Shown: positions 22,501-34,500 of the stretch, piece by piece
How the letters are laid out: each line of letters starts with the position of its first letter
How positions within the stretch are numbered: the first letter of the stretch is position 1
Assembly: GCA_037976565.1 (NCBI GenBank)
Contig: CP137680.1
Location: forward strand, 25,431,403 to 25,495,402
DNA from: Mesocentrotus franciscanus
Lineage: Eukaryota > Echinodermata > Echinoidea > Camarodonta > Strongylocentrotidae
Length of the DNA stretch: 64,000 nt
Direction of reading: 5' to 3'
Translations under genes and position numbers: made by a program
The notes under the pieces: model-generated
Told to the model about the DNA's origin: nothing
Databases searched by the model: none
The model's input: the letters and a program-made list of their open reading frames with translations, nothing else

Positions 22501-25500
22501 AACATACATGCGGTGAGAAACTTTTGAGCTTGCAATGATCAAAAAATCTGACTCTAAATCTGAAAAATACTTGAAATACAGCTCATTTTATGGGACCCAT
22601 ATTCCTTACAGACACGCGTAAGATATTCCATTTTTCAGATTCGGGTAGCGAGACCGCCGATTACATCACTAAAATGTGATATTTAAGGATACATTTTACA
22701 TTGCAAATGTGGTTCTCCAGTGACTCTGCCATGTTATTGTATGTGTGTGATATGTGATATGCTGTTATGCAATGTATTTTAAAGGATTTTACCATGCATC
22801 CGACGGACCGGCCGAAAACTGCCTCCTCTACTCTAAATCGCTTGTGATCCTGAAGGTGAAACTCAATAAATGAGGTGTCATATGAAAGAGCAGGTTTTTC
22901 TCCATATTTCCCAAAGGGGCTCACTTCGGAATTCTAAAAATATCTTGATCAAAACAGCGATTTAAACATCGTTTCCATCGTAGCTCCGATCTTTGGCACT
23001 TTCCTGAACCGAGCCCCCCAGGCTTATGTAGGGCTAGGCGTAAGGAAAATATCCCAGCACTTATTTTTCGCTAGCCCCAAGGGATCACAAGCGATTACAG
23101 TTTGAAAATACCCTTCCCACATTTTTCGGATCAGCTAAGCAGGGAGGCGTGAGCTCGCGCCGGCGAACCCATGGTGATAGCGCGTAAAATCTGCACATGA
23201 ATAAACATCGGACCGCATGTTTGCAAACCGGAAGTGGGTGCCCATTGAAGACAATGGATTGCCGATCGCGCATCATTTAAGCAACAGCGTACGCTTGCAG
23301 CGTATGTGTACGCTTGCATATTGCGCAATTCAGCTGTTGTGCTAAATTTAGCAAAACAACATAACTCTGCGTGTACGTCTTTTTCGTCGATTCTTACAAA
23401 AAATGCATGAATATTGTAAGGAATTGAAGGGGCTGTAACTTTTGATAGAAACATCGGTGAGTCTTGAAATTTGAAATGTATTATTCTGAGTGAATAATTT
23501 TTTCAATTATCCAACCATAATGGTGAAAAACGATCCAAAACTAAAGGGAAAATTGAAAAATCGTTCAGACACCCTAATCGTAAGTCAAAGTATATATTTC
23601 CGGGTTATTTCTTATTTTTATTTAGATTCAGTGTAATATTGCAGCCAAAGTAAATATGTGAAGGCGTAAAGAGTCATCTCGGTCCGGCTACACCGAACCA
23701 TTTGTTCCGCACACTACCGCATAGCCGTACTTCAGTCTATGTATAGAGGCGGTCAGAGGAGCCAGATGCAATCTCAGCGTAACAACCGTCGATATCAGAG
23801 ACTGAAGCTTTCGGTCTAAGTCTATGCCATGCTGAGCTGTAGACCGAAAATTTCTGTCTCTTTCGTTCGTTAGCCTCTGATTTGGGAAGGGTCGGCTCCA
23901 GCGCTCAAAATACACGGGGGCGATGGGCGATTCGCCCCCGTGAGCTACATAATCGCCTCCATCAGAGTGCTCACGGGGGCGATTGCAAAATTAAAAATCG
24001 CCCCCGTGGAATTATAGAATAAAGATTATCTTTTCTGTTATAACTTTCACACAATATTGAGTTTCAACTTAATATTCATTTCAAACCTTAAACCAATGAA
24101 ATGGAATTATGGAAGTTAGATTAGCGTGCCGGATTTCTCGCTCATATTATTCGGTGTCTAGACACCGCCATATTGAAAACAAATGTGCGCTTATTCGCCG
24201 CAAGAGGGCGCTATATTTCCCATCTCCACATCAGATTCTCTATGACTGTATTACCGATACAAACAACGGAAGCTCGTAGTGCAGTGCGACCATCAGCAGC
24301 GGCTATACCACGTCGCGGTAATACCGGCCGGTGTGCACGCTGCCGCCACATACAACTGTATCTGCTGGAGCTAGAGGCGATTGCGCAAGGACCGAAACAT
24401 AGAGAAGTTTTTCGTTGTGAAAAGCGTGAATCCTCTGAAATCTGGTGATTCCAAAAGACCAGCAAATAATGAACCTCGACCAGTAAATCAATATTGAGAA
24501 GGAGAGGTAGACCAAAGATGTTGTGGAAGGATAAAGTAAAGACTAAAGAAAAAATGTATTAAGGTTGCTTTGAAGAGGGAGGTGTAACTCCCACCTCCCT
24601 GCTTTGAATGATAAGGCCCATGCAATAAGGGGGAATGTGCAGAACGGGAAGAAACGGAGAGAATGTCATCTCGGGATGAAAGTCGACAGTAACCCCTATG
24701 TAATTAAATGTAAAAAAATGCCGACATAAATAAATGATAAGTGGCGGATCTAGGGGGTTAACCCCCTTGGGTTGCCAAGTGAAAATGTGATGTGCATGGA
24801 AAAACGCCATATCATGTGTCCAGACCCACACAGTATCTGCATCGTCTTTGGATCAACCCCCTCCCCCTTTAAAACTGTTACTTGATTTAAAAAGACATTA
24901 TCATGCACTGCTCTTTATGATCTCCATTGTGTTAGTAGATGCCAGGAAAAGATCACTTACGGGGGTTCAAAATAGCAACAAAAAAATCGCCTCACCTTCT
25001 ACGGGCTCGTGGACGATGCTCCGCAGCGTCATTGGTCAACCCCTTAGCAAAAAGCTAGATCCGCCCCTGATAATGATGAAATAGCAAAGAGTATCATGGG
25101 TACCAATTCAATGGAAATTTGTATTATTGTAAAATTATTGTAATTTGTATTTGTATTTGTACTAAAATAGCCCCCGTGAGAAGCCTCACGGGGGCTCTTT
25201 TTTTTTTTGAAGAGCCCCCGTGGACAAAAAATTAATTTGAGCCCTGGTCGGCTCCTCTCTTTAGAGACAGAAGCCGACCATAGGCGCTCCTGTGCAAAAT
25301 CGGTGAATCCGCTAAAGTGAAATTTTAGTCCAAAAGTTTGGCCGGAATTTGGTGGCCAGATCCGTACCACCGAGTTTGCACAGGAGCGCCTGTGGTCGGC
25401 TTCTGGCTCCAAAGAGAGGAGCCGACTACAAATCAGAGGCTAACGAACGAAATAGACAGAAATTTTCGGTCTAGCTGAGCTGTAGACCGAAAATTTCTGT

Positions 25501-28500
25501 CTCTTTCGTTCATTAGCCTCTGATTTGGGTAGGGTCGGCTCCTCTCTTTAGAGACAGAAGCCGACCATAAGCGCTCCTGTGCAAACTCGGTGGCACGGAT
25601 CTGGCCACCAAACTAGCCACCAAACTTTGGACTAAAATGTCACTTTAGCGGATTCATATTCGATGCATTTATTTTTGAGAATTAGGCCTAGGCTAATATA
25701 ATTCGGTTCCACTTACCAGATTGACTGAATGATGCGTTTAAGGGGGGTTTTTAAAAATAAATGCATCGAATATGCATCAACAAATTACCGTAAAATAATA
25801 ATTTCCTTTGACAAATAATACTATAGATATTTATGATATCTCACAGAAATAATGATATTTCATGAGCTACGAGTTCAGCTATAGCCATCATTTTGAAAGG
25901 AGACGTAATTGCCATGCAGCGCAGTAGACTGTAGACGGCAGCATGCAGCAGAGAGGGAAAAAAAATCGCGGGCCTTATAGATCACGTGATATTTTCCTCT
26001 CTGCTGCATGCTGCCCTCTACAGTCTACTGCGCTGCATGGCAATTACGTCTCATTTCAAAATGATGGCTAGCTGAACTCGATATCGAGTACGTAGCTCAT
26101 GAAATATTATTATTTATGTAAGATATTATGAATATCTATAGTATTGTTTTTCAAAGCAAATTATAATTTAACGGTAATTTGTCGTGCTGTAGTCCCTTAA
26201 AGTGAGTTACGTGATGTTTTTTTAATTGGTTTAATTAATGCTTATTGTTCCGATCAGTTCGGACTTCCGTCTGCATATGCACGACGGTGCAAGGGCTGTA
26301 AACACGCATATCAAGCTTGAAAAACTCGACTCCAAACTTCAGCTTGCCGTTATACACGCACTTTTAGAAGGAACGAAAGGCACTTCAATTTTATTTCAAG
26401 AGCTTTAATTTATTTTCCTTCATCATAATATCAAGGGTAAACCATTATTTTTTGTATATTTTGACAATTAAATGAATGCCTATTACGATTTAATTTTGAT
26501 ATTCTGATCAGCATTTTGGTCTTGTGTGTCAGTGTGGTACTATCGTAACTTGCTCAGTCTTCAGTGGGTCATATTTTGACTTCTGTTTGTGAACGCGCTC
26601 GGTACTGCGAAGCATGATCTTCCATAATTTTACAGCCTCAATTTTAGAGCGATAAAAAGACCTACCGTCAACTGAAATGATATCCATTAATTTTTAAAGC
26701 ATATTTATTTAATTAAATTGATTATTTAATTGTTTTGAAAGCAGTAACTGTCTTTTCCCGTCGCATTATTTAGAACAGCAACTTAATCTTAACTCCCGCC
26801 GCTGCATGCACGCGATTTTTAGTGTGGTGAAAATTCCTGTTCGGGTACCCGGTCCCCGCCCGAAATTTTCAAGTCAAACCCGGGTTTGGCAAAACCCGTG
26901 ATGACTCGGGCCTAATCCCTAGAGTCTAGTAGTAGGGTGTCTGATCGCGCACCCGATGTGTGCTAAAATTCTTCCCATAGAGATTGCACGCATCCCTATG
27001 CTTGTGTGTTTTTTTTTTAATCAAAATTCAAACCTTTATTCTTTGTGATTCTGAAGTGAAGGTGATACTCAATAAATGAGGTGTCATATGAAAGAGCATA
27101 TTAATCCCCATATTTCCAAAGGGGCGTCATCTCGTAATTCTAAAAATATCTTGGTCAAAACAGCTATTTAAACATTGTGCCCTGGCTAACTCCGAGGTTT
27201 GCCACTTTTGAGATATGACGCCCCGAGCGATAAGTAGTCCCAGTCGTAAGGAATATACCGTAAATCTCCGTGTATAAGGCGCACTTTTTTGCCGCCGAAA
27301 AAATTTGAAAGTCGGGGGTGCGTCTTATACACGGGTACAAAAAAAAATAAAAAAATTTAAGTTTCGATTTGTGCCCTCCACCTGGCGCTATGCCTGGCAA
27401 TGTCTCCCAGCTCAGTAATCGGTGTGTTGACTCACCACTGGAAACTAGACCACTCAAATTTGTCTGTCATCTTGGTTTGAAAGTAATCTTTCTAATAGAT
27501 GTCAATATGTAGTTTATAATAATTCTTCCAATTTTTCTTCTATTACACATGGCATACCACAAGGTCCTATCCTAGGTCCTCTACTGTTTTTTTATTTACA
27601 TTAATGATCTTACACATTCTTCTAAAAAACGACATTGTTCCTATTATTTGTGACAAGTTCACAAGCACAAATCGGCGCCTTCAACTGCACCTCGTAGTAA
27701 ATGAAAGACCTTCCCGCGTGAGTTTTTAACACAGACCTGGGGTGGGGAAAAAAAAAAAAAAAATCGTTTTTTTTTTTTTTTTTTTAATCTTAAAAAAGGG
27801 GTGCGCCTTATACACGGGTGCGCCTTATACACGGAGATTTACGGTATTGATGCGCTTATTTTTTCGCTAGCTCCCAGGGATCCGAACCCATGGTGATAGC
27901 GCGTAAAATCTTTACATGAATATGCATCGGACCGCGTGTGTGTATTGGCGAACAGACCCGGAAGTGGATGCCCATTAAGACAATGGATTGCCGTTCGCGG
28001 TCTAGTCACGCATGCAGCTAAGCAACACTCGTACGCTTGCATATTGCGCAATTCAGCTGCTTTGCTAAATTGAGCAAAACAACATAACTCTGCGTGTACG
28101 TCTTTTTCGTTGATGCTGACAAAAATTGCATGAATATTTCTTTTAGTTGAAGGGGCTGTATCTTTTGATAGAAACTTCGGTGAGTCTTGAAATTTGAAAT
28201 GTATTATTCTAAGGGAATGATTTTTTCAATTATCCCACCATAATGGTGAAAAACGATCCAAAAGGGAATCTAAGTCTAGATCTATGCAGTCTACGTGCGT
28301 TGCGCGATCATGCAAAATTGGTCAATGTTTTTATTATCAAGTCGAGATTCAAACCTTTATTCTTTGTGCTCCTGAAGGTGATACTCAATAAATAAGGTGT
28401 CATATGAAAGAGCAGGTTAATCCCCATATTTCCAAAGGGGCGTCATCTTGAAATTCTAAAAATATCTTGGTCAAAACAGCTATTTAAAAATTGTTTCCTG

Positions 28501-31500
28501 GCTAGCTCCAAAATTTGCCACTTTTGAGATATGAGGCCCCAAGCGACAAGTATTCCCAGTCGTTAGGAATATATCCATGCGCTTATTTTTTCGCTAGCCC
28601 CCAGGGATCACAAACAATTACAGTTTGAAAATACCCTTCCCCCCATTTTTTTAGGATCAGCTAAATGGGGAGGCATGAGCTCCACACAGCCCGAACCCAT
28701 GGTGACAGCACGTAAAATCTGCATATGCATCGGACCGCGTGTAACGGACCCGCACACGGAAGACTAGGGAAGTTGAGCTTGCAATCGCGCTCAAGTTGCG
28801 CATGCAGCTAAGCAACACGCGTACGCTTGCACGCGTTAAGGCTGCGACGATTACTCGAATACTCGAGTACTCGCACTGTTGACAACTACTCGAGTACGAT
28901 TTCTCGTTCTCGAATACTCGGCCGCCACTTTTTGTTCTTCTTTTTTTTCCCCCGTTCACCTGCCACTGTGCCAGGCCGACGGTCACCCATGCCAGAAGAG
29001 CACCCGCATGGTACCGTGGGTAAAAATGTTTCCCAGCTCATTCATACACAGGGTGTCACTTTCAACTCACCACTCAGAAACTGGGACCAAATCTCTGGAT
29101 TTCTGTTTGGACTTGGAGGAATATTTGTCTGTCATCTTTAGTTTTAAAAATAACATTGTTTCTATTATTTGTGAAAATTTCAAAGTAAACTTGCATGGGT
29201 TTTCGGAGACGAATCTTGGTAGTATGCTGTTGGCAAAAAAACAAAAAAAACAAAAAAACATGGCGTCAGAGTATTCGAGTATTCGCCTGTAAGCCTAGGA
29301 GTGTACTCGAGTACCTCATTACACGGTTATGCACAGCCCTAGCACGCATATGCGTACGCTTGCATATTGCGCAATGCAGCTGTTTTGCTAAATTTAGCAA
29401 AACAACATCACTCTGAGTGTACGTCTTTTTCGTCGATTCTGACAAAAAAGGATGAATATTAAAGGGATTGGGGGGAGGGGGCTGTATCTTTTGATAGAAA
29501 CATCGGTGAGTCTTGAAATTTGGAATGTATTATTCTGAGTGAAATATTTTTTCAATTATCCAACCATTATGGTGAAAAACGATCCAAAAGGGAAAATTGA
29601 AAAATCGTTCAGAACTTCAGACACCCTAATTCTAGACCTAGATCTAGACGGATCCTAGCCTATCTGATAGGCGTCGGGCTTTATGGCAAGTATACTAATC
29701 GCGTTATGGAGACTGACATCGGCGCGGGCGGGCGTCAGGCCGAGCGCCTATCATCACTGGTGATTGGTGAATGCGAAAAGTTAATTTTCTTTTATGTACC
29801 TTGTTTCGTTCGTAGAAAATCTACGAACCCCAGCAAAGCTCTTTCATTAATATTCATGTACATTGACCAAAATAGGCCAATGAGCGATGAGGCCATGACG
29901 TCATGATATTTGATTGGTTGAATAGAAGGGATCGCTCACCAAATAAGGCTAGTCTTGTGAATCATGCATACGAATACACTCGTCACACATACGATAAACA
30001 TATATGAATAATGATGAGTTTACCAGTGATGATAGGCTAGACGGATCCAGGCTAACTCGGACCTGGGGACAACTCGGCCCGCTGCAAAAACGGTCATTTT
30101 TTGTCATTTTACCCTAACCCTAACTCTAACCCTAACCCTAACCCTAACCCTAACCCTAACCTAACAAGTGCACGCGTACGCATGTTGCTTAGCTGCATGC
30201 GCAACTTGAGCACGATCGGCAATCCATTGTCTTCAATGTGCATCCACTTCCGGGTCTGTTCGCCTAATACACATACATGTATATACTTGTAACTATAGAA
30301 TCACATTATTGTCCAGGTACCTTCTGACAATAATTAGTTCAATGTGAATCCAGTTTATAGTACAGTAAGTCTTAAAGTGAGGGAGAAGATAATTTCTCTC
30401 TGATGGGTGATTGAAGATCTATGTATGTATATGCAGATCATAAATGGGTGCGAACAGGGATAAAATATGTACTAATAAACCTTACACATATCCAGTTTCA
30501 TTTATGCCATGACATAATAAATCATATTTGTATCAGGCAGTTCCAACTGCATGTCAAAAATAATGTCCTCTCCGAACTAAAAAATTGTCCTCTCCGAACA
30601 ATTTTTTGACACCACATATCTCAAGAACCATGTATCCTTTTATTCTGGAAGTTGGTATGCAAAAGCACCCTTACCATGTGTAGCTGTACAGTACAGAATA
30701 TAGGGTCAAACTGTTCTGTTTTTTTTTTTAATCAGTAACTTCATGCCGTCAATCCATCATTTTGTGGTATGAAAAGATGCAAAACTGAATTTTACATGAA
30801 TAAAACCAGTTTGCACTTGAAAACTTAGTTGTATTCTGATTTCATATCATCAAGTTATCAAACTATGTCATTCACATTCACCCAAAGAAACAATAAATAT
30901 TTTCTTTCTGCATAATGTCATCAGGTGACACTTGACCCCATTTTTTTCATTAAGGACATGTTTCATGCTTGAAAAAAAAAGTTTGACACTTGTAGCTCTG
31001 AAATCTTACAAACTTTACCAGTAACATGTAAACAACAAACAAAAAAATTCAGAATAATCAAAGGAACTTTTTTTTCACCCCAAGTGAGACAAAGTGTGTA
31101 CCCTGATTGTAAAACAACCCATATAACAAAACCTAAAATGCCTTCTTAATCAGCCATTCCTGCACCCAACGAACCTTGCAAACTACTGGTACCTTTGGAG
31201 TTCACTAGTGACTAGTGGACTCTTCTTTCTACTTTCTACAAAGCACTTTGAAAGCGGTCAAGAATTTTAGTAAAAATGTAGAAATTTGTAAATGGAGTGT
31301 TAGTGCTTTGCTTAATAACATTCTAAAGATGAATAGAATGGTGCTGTGGAGAAATGTAAGCTTGGATTTTCGGACAGGACTTAGACTTTAGATTATAGTT
31401 GGCTGGAAATATCAGAAGTTTATCCTATGGACTAATAAAGACACAATTTTTATTTTTGAGAGTCAAATTAGTGATTAAAGTATTCAAAATATTCATCTAA

Positions 31501-34500
31501 TTTTCCCCATTTATTTTGTACACACGATAGAATTATACTTTTTTTTCTAATGCACTGTGAGCTCCTAGTGGTCAATATACAATTTGACTACCGGTACTAG
31601 TTTTAACTTGTGTGGGTGCAAGTACATGTATGTTTGTAATTTGAGGCATTGTGAAGTAGCTGAAATGATGTGAAGTGATTTGGTGCTTGAAATTTGCAGT
31701 GTAGATTTCACCTTGATTTCATCAGTCTCCCAATATGTGTGTCTTGTCTTTCTGTTGAAGCCCACAATTTTTTACTTCAGAATTTCTAATTTAAAAATGT
31801 TTTAATGAATGATGGTGGGTTATTTCTTGGAACACTTATCAAACATAAATATGTCACATTTGCCTTAAGATTTAGATCTACATGTATAGCAAGAACTTGA
31901 ATCCTGAAATGAATGCTGAGACGACAGCAATCTTACAAAAGCTTGTGTAAAAGTAAAGATACATGTATATGAAGTAATATTTAATTGAATGTATTATTTT
32001 TTTATCTCGCAGGATTTTCCTTTGGTAACACAGCCAAAACGACAGCTCCAACTCTTGGCTTTGGGACTCCATCGACAGCTACCACCACCACCAGCTCAGG
32101 GTTTGGGTTCGGGATTAAACCCATCGGTACAGCTACAACCAGCACTGGAGGGGGCTTTGGCTTTGGAAGCGGTGGGCTTGGAGGGAACACCCAAACAACC
32201 AGCAGTGCATCTGGATTCAACTTTGGAACTTCCACAAGCACAGGAGGTACGATTAGTTAAAATTGTTATCTTTGAAAGTAGAGAGTACTGGTAAAGATAG
32301 TATTGTCAATTCTGATCTACTGACCTAAGATAATTACAAATAATGGGTTAAATTCATAGATTGTGGAAATTTTTCCTTTGTTGCACTTTATAGGCCTCTT
32401 GGCAGAACTTTGTTTACCCCTGGTCCAAATTGGTCCCCCTCCCCCTAAAAAAAAAAAAAATATGACTTTCTTGCCTCCAAGAGGAATGGTTTAAAAGACC
32501 AAACCTGTTTTCCAAGTCAAAAGTATGTGTTATTCTTAAGTCCAAATTGAGTGAAATATTTCATCTTTTAGTATTTCATTGAGATGGTTTGGAAAGACCA
32601 TAACACGGCACTAATGTCCTTTGGCAAGACACTGATCTACATGTACATTTGCCAAACTCAACCCAGGTGATGTAAATGGGTGCCTGGCAGGAATTAATTC
32701 CTTGAAATGCTAGAGCACCGTAATGGCCACCTTGCTAAAGCCAGGGTAATAATCGGGGCAGCGCCAGGAGCGTCATGACATGACGGACATGTGCGCTATA
32801 TAAGAAGCCACCATTATTATTATTATTACCCTAGTTGGGTAACCTTGTTGAGAGCAACTTGACCATTGTCATTTTATTCTATTGAAACCCATCATTTTTG
32901 GTGATAACACCATGGGTATGATGTAGTGCTGTAGCCGAACCGCCGAACATGGCACTTCCGAACCGAACCGAACCGAAGGCAAAGGCCTGGTTCGGATGTT
33001 CGGCAAGAACTATGGTTGCACCCACCCACTTTGATGATGTCTCAACACACATATACAATGTAAATGTTTTCTTTGAACTGGGAGAAACTTGTAAGCTATA
33101 TTAATTAGTGGCCCAATTTCTAACTACCTGGATACATTTGTCATTTTCTGACTACACTGTAGTAAAATAATATGTACAGTATGTTCTGTTTGGATTTTTA
33201 ACTTCTCACTAACTGACTTTATTGATTATCGATTACTAATCACTAGATTTTTTTAAATAAATGTAATGCTTCCTGGGAGAGATTTCAATTGTTTAAACAT
33301 ATTTGTGGCTAACACCCAGTAAATAAAGATTGATTGATCGATCTGTAATTGAAAACAAGTCAGAACAAATCTTGGAATCAGCGGGATTTGAACCTGCCAT
33401 CTACTGCTTGCCGGGCAGCGACTCTACCACCGGCCATTACTGGTCCATGGCACAGTCAGAGCTGCTAATTAGTACGTTTTTTAAATGTATGAATACGTTT
33501 TTTGGGGGAAAATATGTCTGTACGTTTTGCTGTGCTAAAATACGTATTTTGAAAGTTCCGAATATGGCCGTGCGAACGTGGCTGGTTGTAAGAACGAGGG
33601 TATGCATAGTTGTGCTATTGCTTTGTGTTGGCGATTCCTGCAGCACACAATACAGGGGATGTACACTACTCAAAGACGTGCGCATTTCCCCCAGGCCATG
33701 CATACAGTACAGCACCTGTTTGGATCGTTATATCAAGCCAGCAAATCCAATTGCCATATCCATAACACACGCAAATGACATAGTAGTACACTACACACAG
33801 TGTCACTCACTAGTAGCACAAGAAAGTCCAGATGTCACTTCCAAAAATCAATCCCAAATTTTGCTGTCAAAAATGCAGAATCGTAGCCATATTTCCAAAG
33901 CACGCGGGGGCTTAGCCCAGTTTTAAGAAACAGCTTTGCCAAAAAAGCACTAAAAATCCAGAAATCAGCGATTTTGTTACAAGGCTTTTCGCTTATCGCA
34001 AGCCCTTTGAGTGTGATGGTATCTTCAAAAAGCCAAATGAAAAACAAACGCCTGGACCTGCTGATGCATTGACTTTATGTACAAGGTTGATTGCAACTCC
34101 AGACTTGCCTTGATTCGACCGCAATGAAGCACCAAAAGGCACCGCAACTTCCTCATAGAACATCCTCGTGTGGTGCGCCGCAATTCAGCGGCCCTCGTAC
34201 TCATTGACTTAGCGTTATATTTTCAGATTTTCTAAAATTCCCGGATGTATTTAAATAATTGAACTTTCTGATAAATTAGGTAAATATATTTAACATACAG
34301 TACATTTGTGGAGATATGATTCTGTGGCAAGTAAGTTTAGCAGAATAAACACTGCACAAAAGCTTAACTTAGCGGTTGAATTTTGGGCAGTTTACTCTAC
34401 ATGTAGTACTGGGAGTGTTTCATCAATCTTAAAATCGATTTTTAAAATTGATTCTAGTGAGTTGTTTCTTAAAATCAATTTCAAGATCTTAAAATTTATA

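Larger units (their letters stand above)
23843..25478. mobile_element. Foldback element (accgaa..tttctgtctcttt family), split by a hAT insertion
   Basis: The outer arms accgaaaatttctgtctctt / complement, with tcgttagcctctgattt and gtcggctcc, face each other. The inner arms are agaagccgaccat.ggcgctcctgtgcaaa and complement. The left arm is broken at 23899 by a 1.35-kb insertion and resumes at 25247. A second, partial member follows directly at 25480-25640, and a related element lies at 50121-51305. Confidence 0.7.
26933..29628 (+). mobile_element. TAGGGTGTCTGA-ended element, partially duplicated in tandem (B and C)
   Basis: One left end (TAGGGTGTCTGATC at 26933) and one right end (CAGACACCCTA ending 29628) enclose two head-to-tail bodies that join near 28265. 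The second body starts within the family sequence at tatgcagtctacgtgcgttg. Each body carries its own younger insertion (27256-27846 and 28837-29341). Confidence 0.75.

Noticed and set aside
24173..24448. A 91-codon frame with Arg/Cys-rich composition (HIRFSM..., CARCRH)
   Set aside because: It overlaps similarly long frames on the other strand and lies wholly inside a hAT-type non-autonomous element. No recognisable domain was found.
32940..33005. Possible short tandem (CCGAA)n element head
   Set aside because: There are only a few ccgaaccgaac words and no matching opposite end was found, so no element is called.
33360..33460. A possible functional tRNA gene on the minus strand
   Set aside because: A and B boxes are present but acceptor and anticodon stems do not fold properly, and a second copy shows it is a dispersed element.
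33330..33926. A 198-codon plus-strand frame that looks like a possible gene
   Set aside because: Its first third is the complement of a tRNA-like element and the rest enters an inserted repeat. No domain, splice context or codon pattern supports coding.
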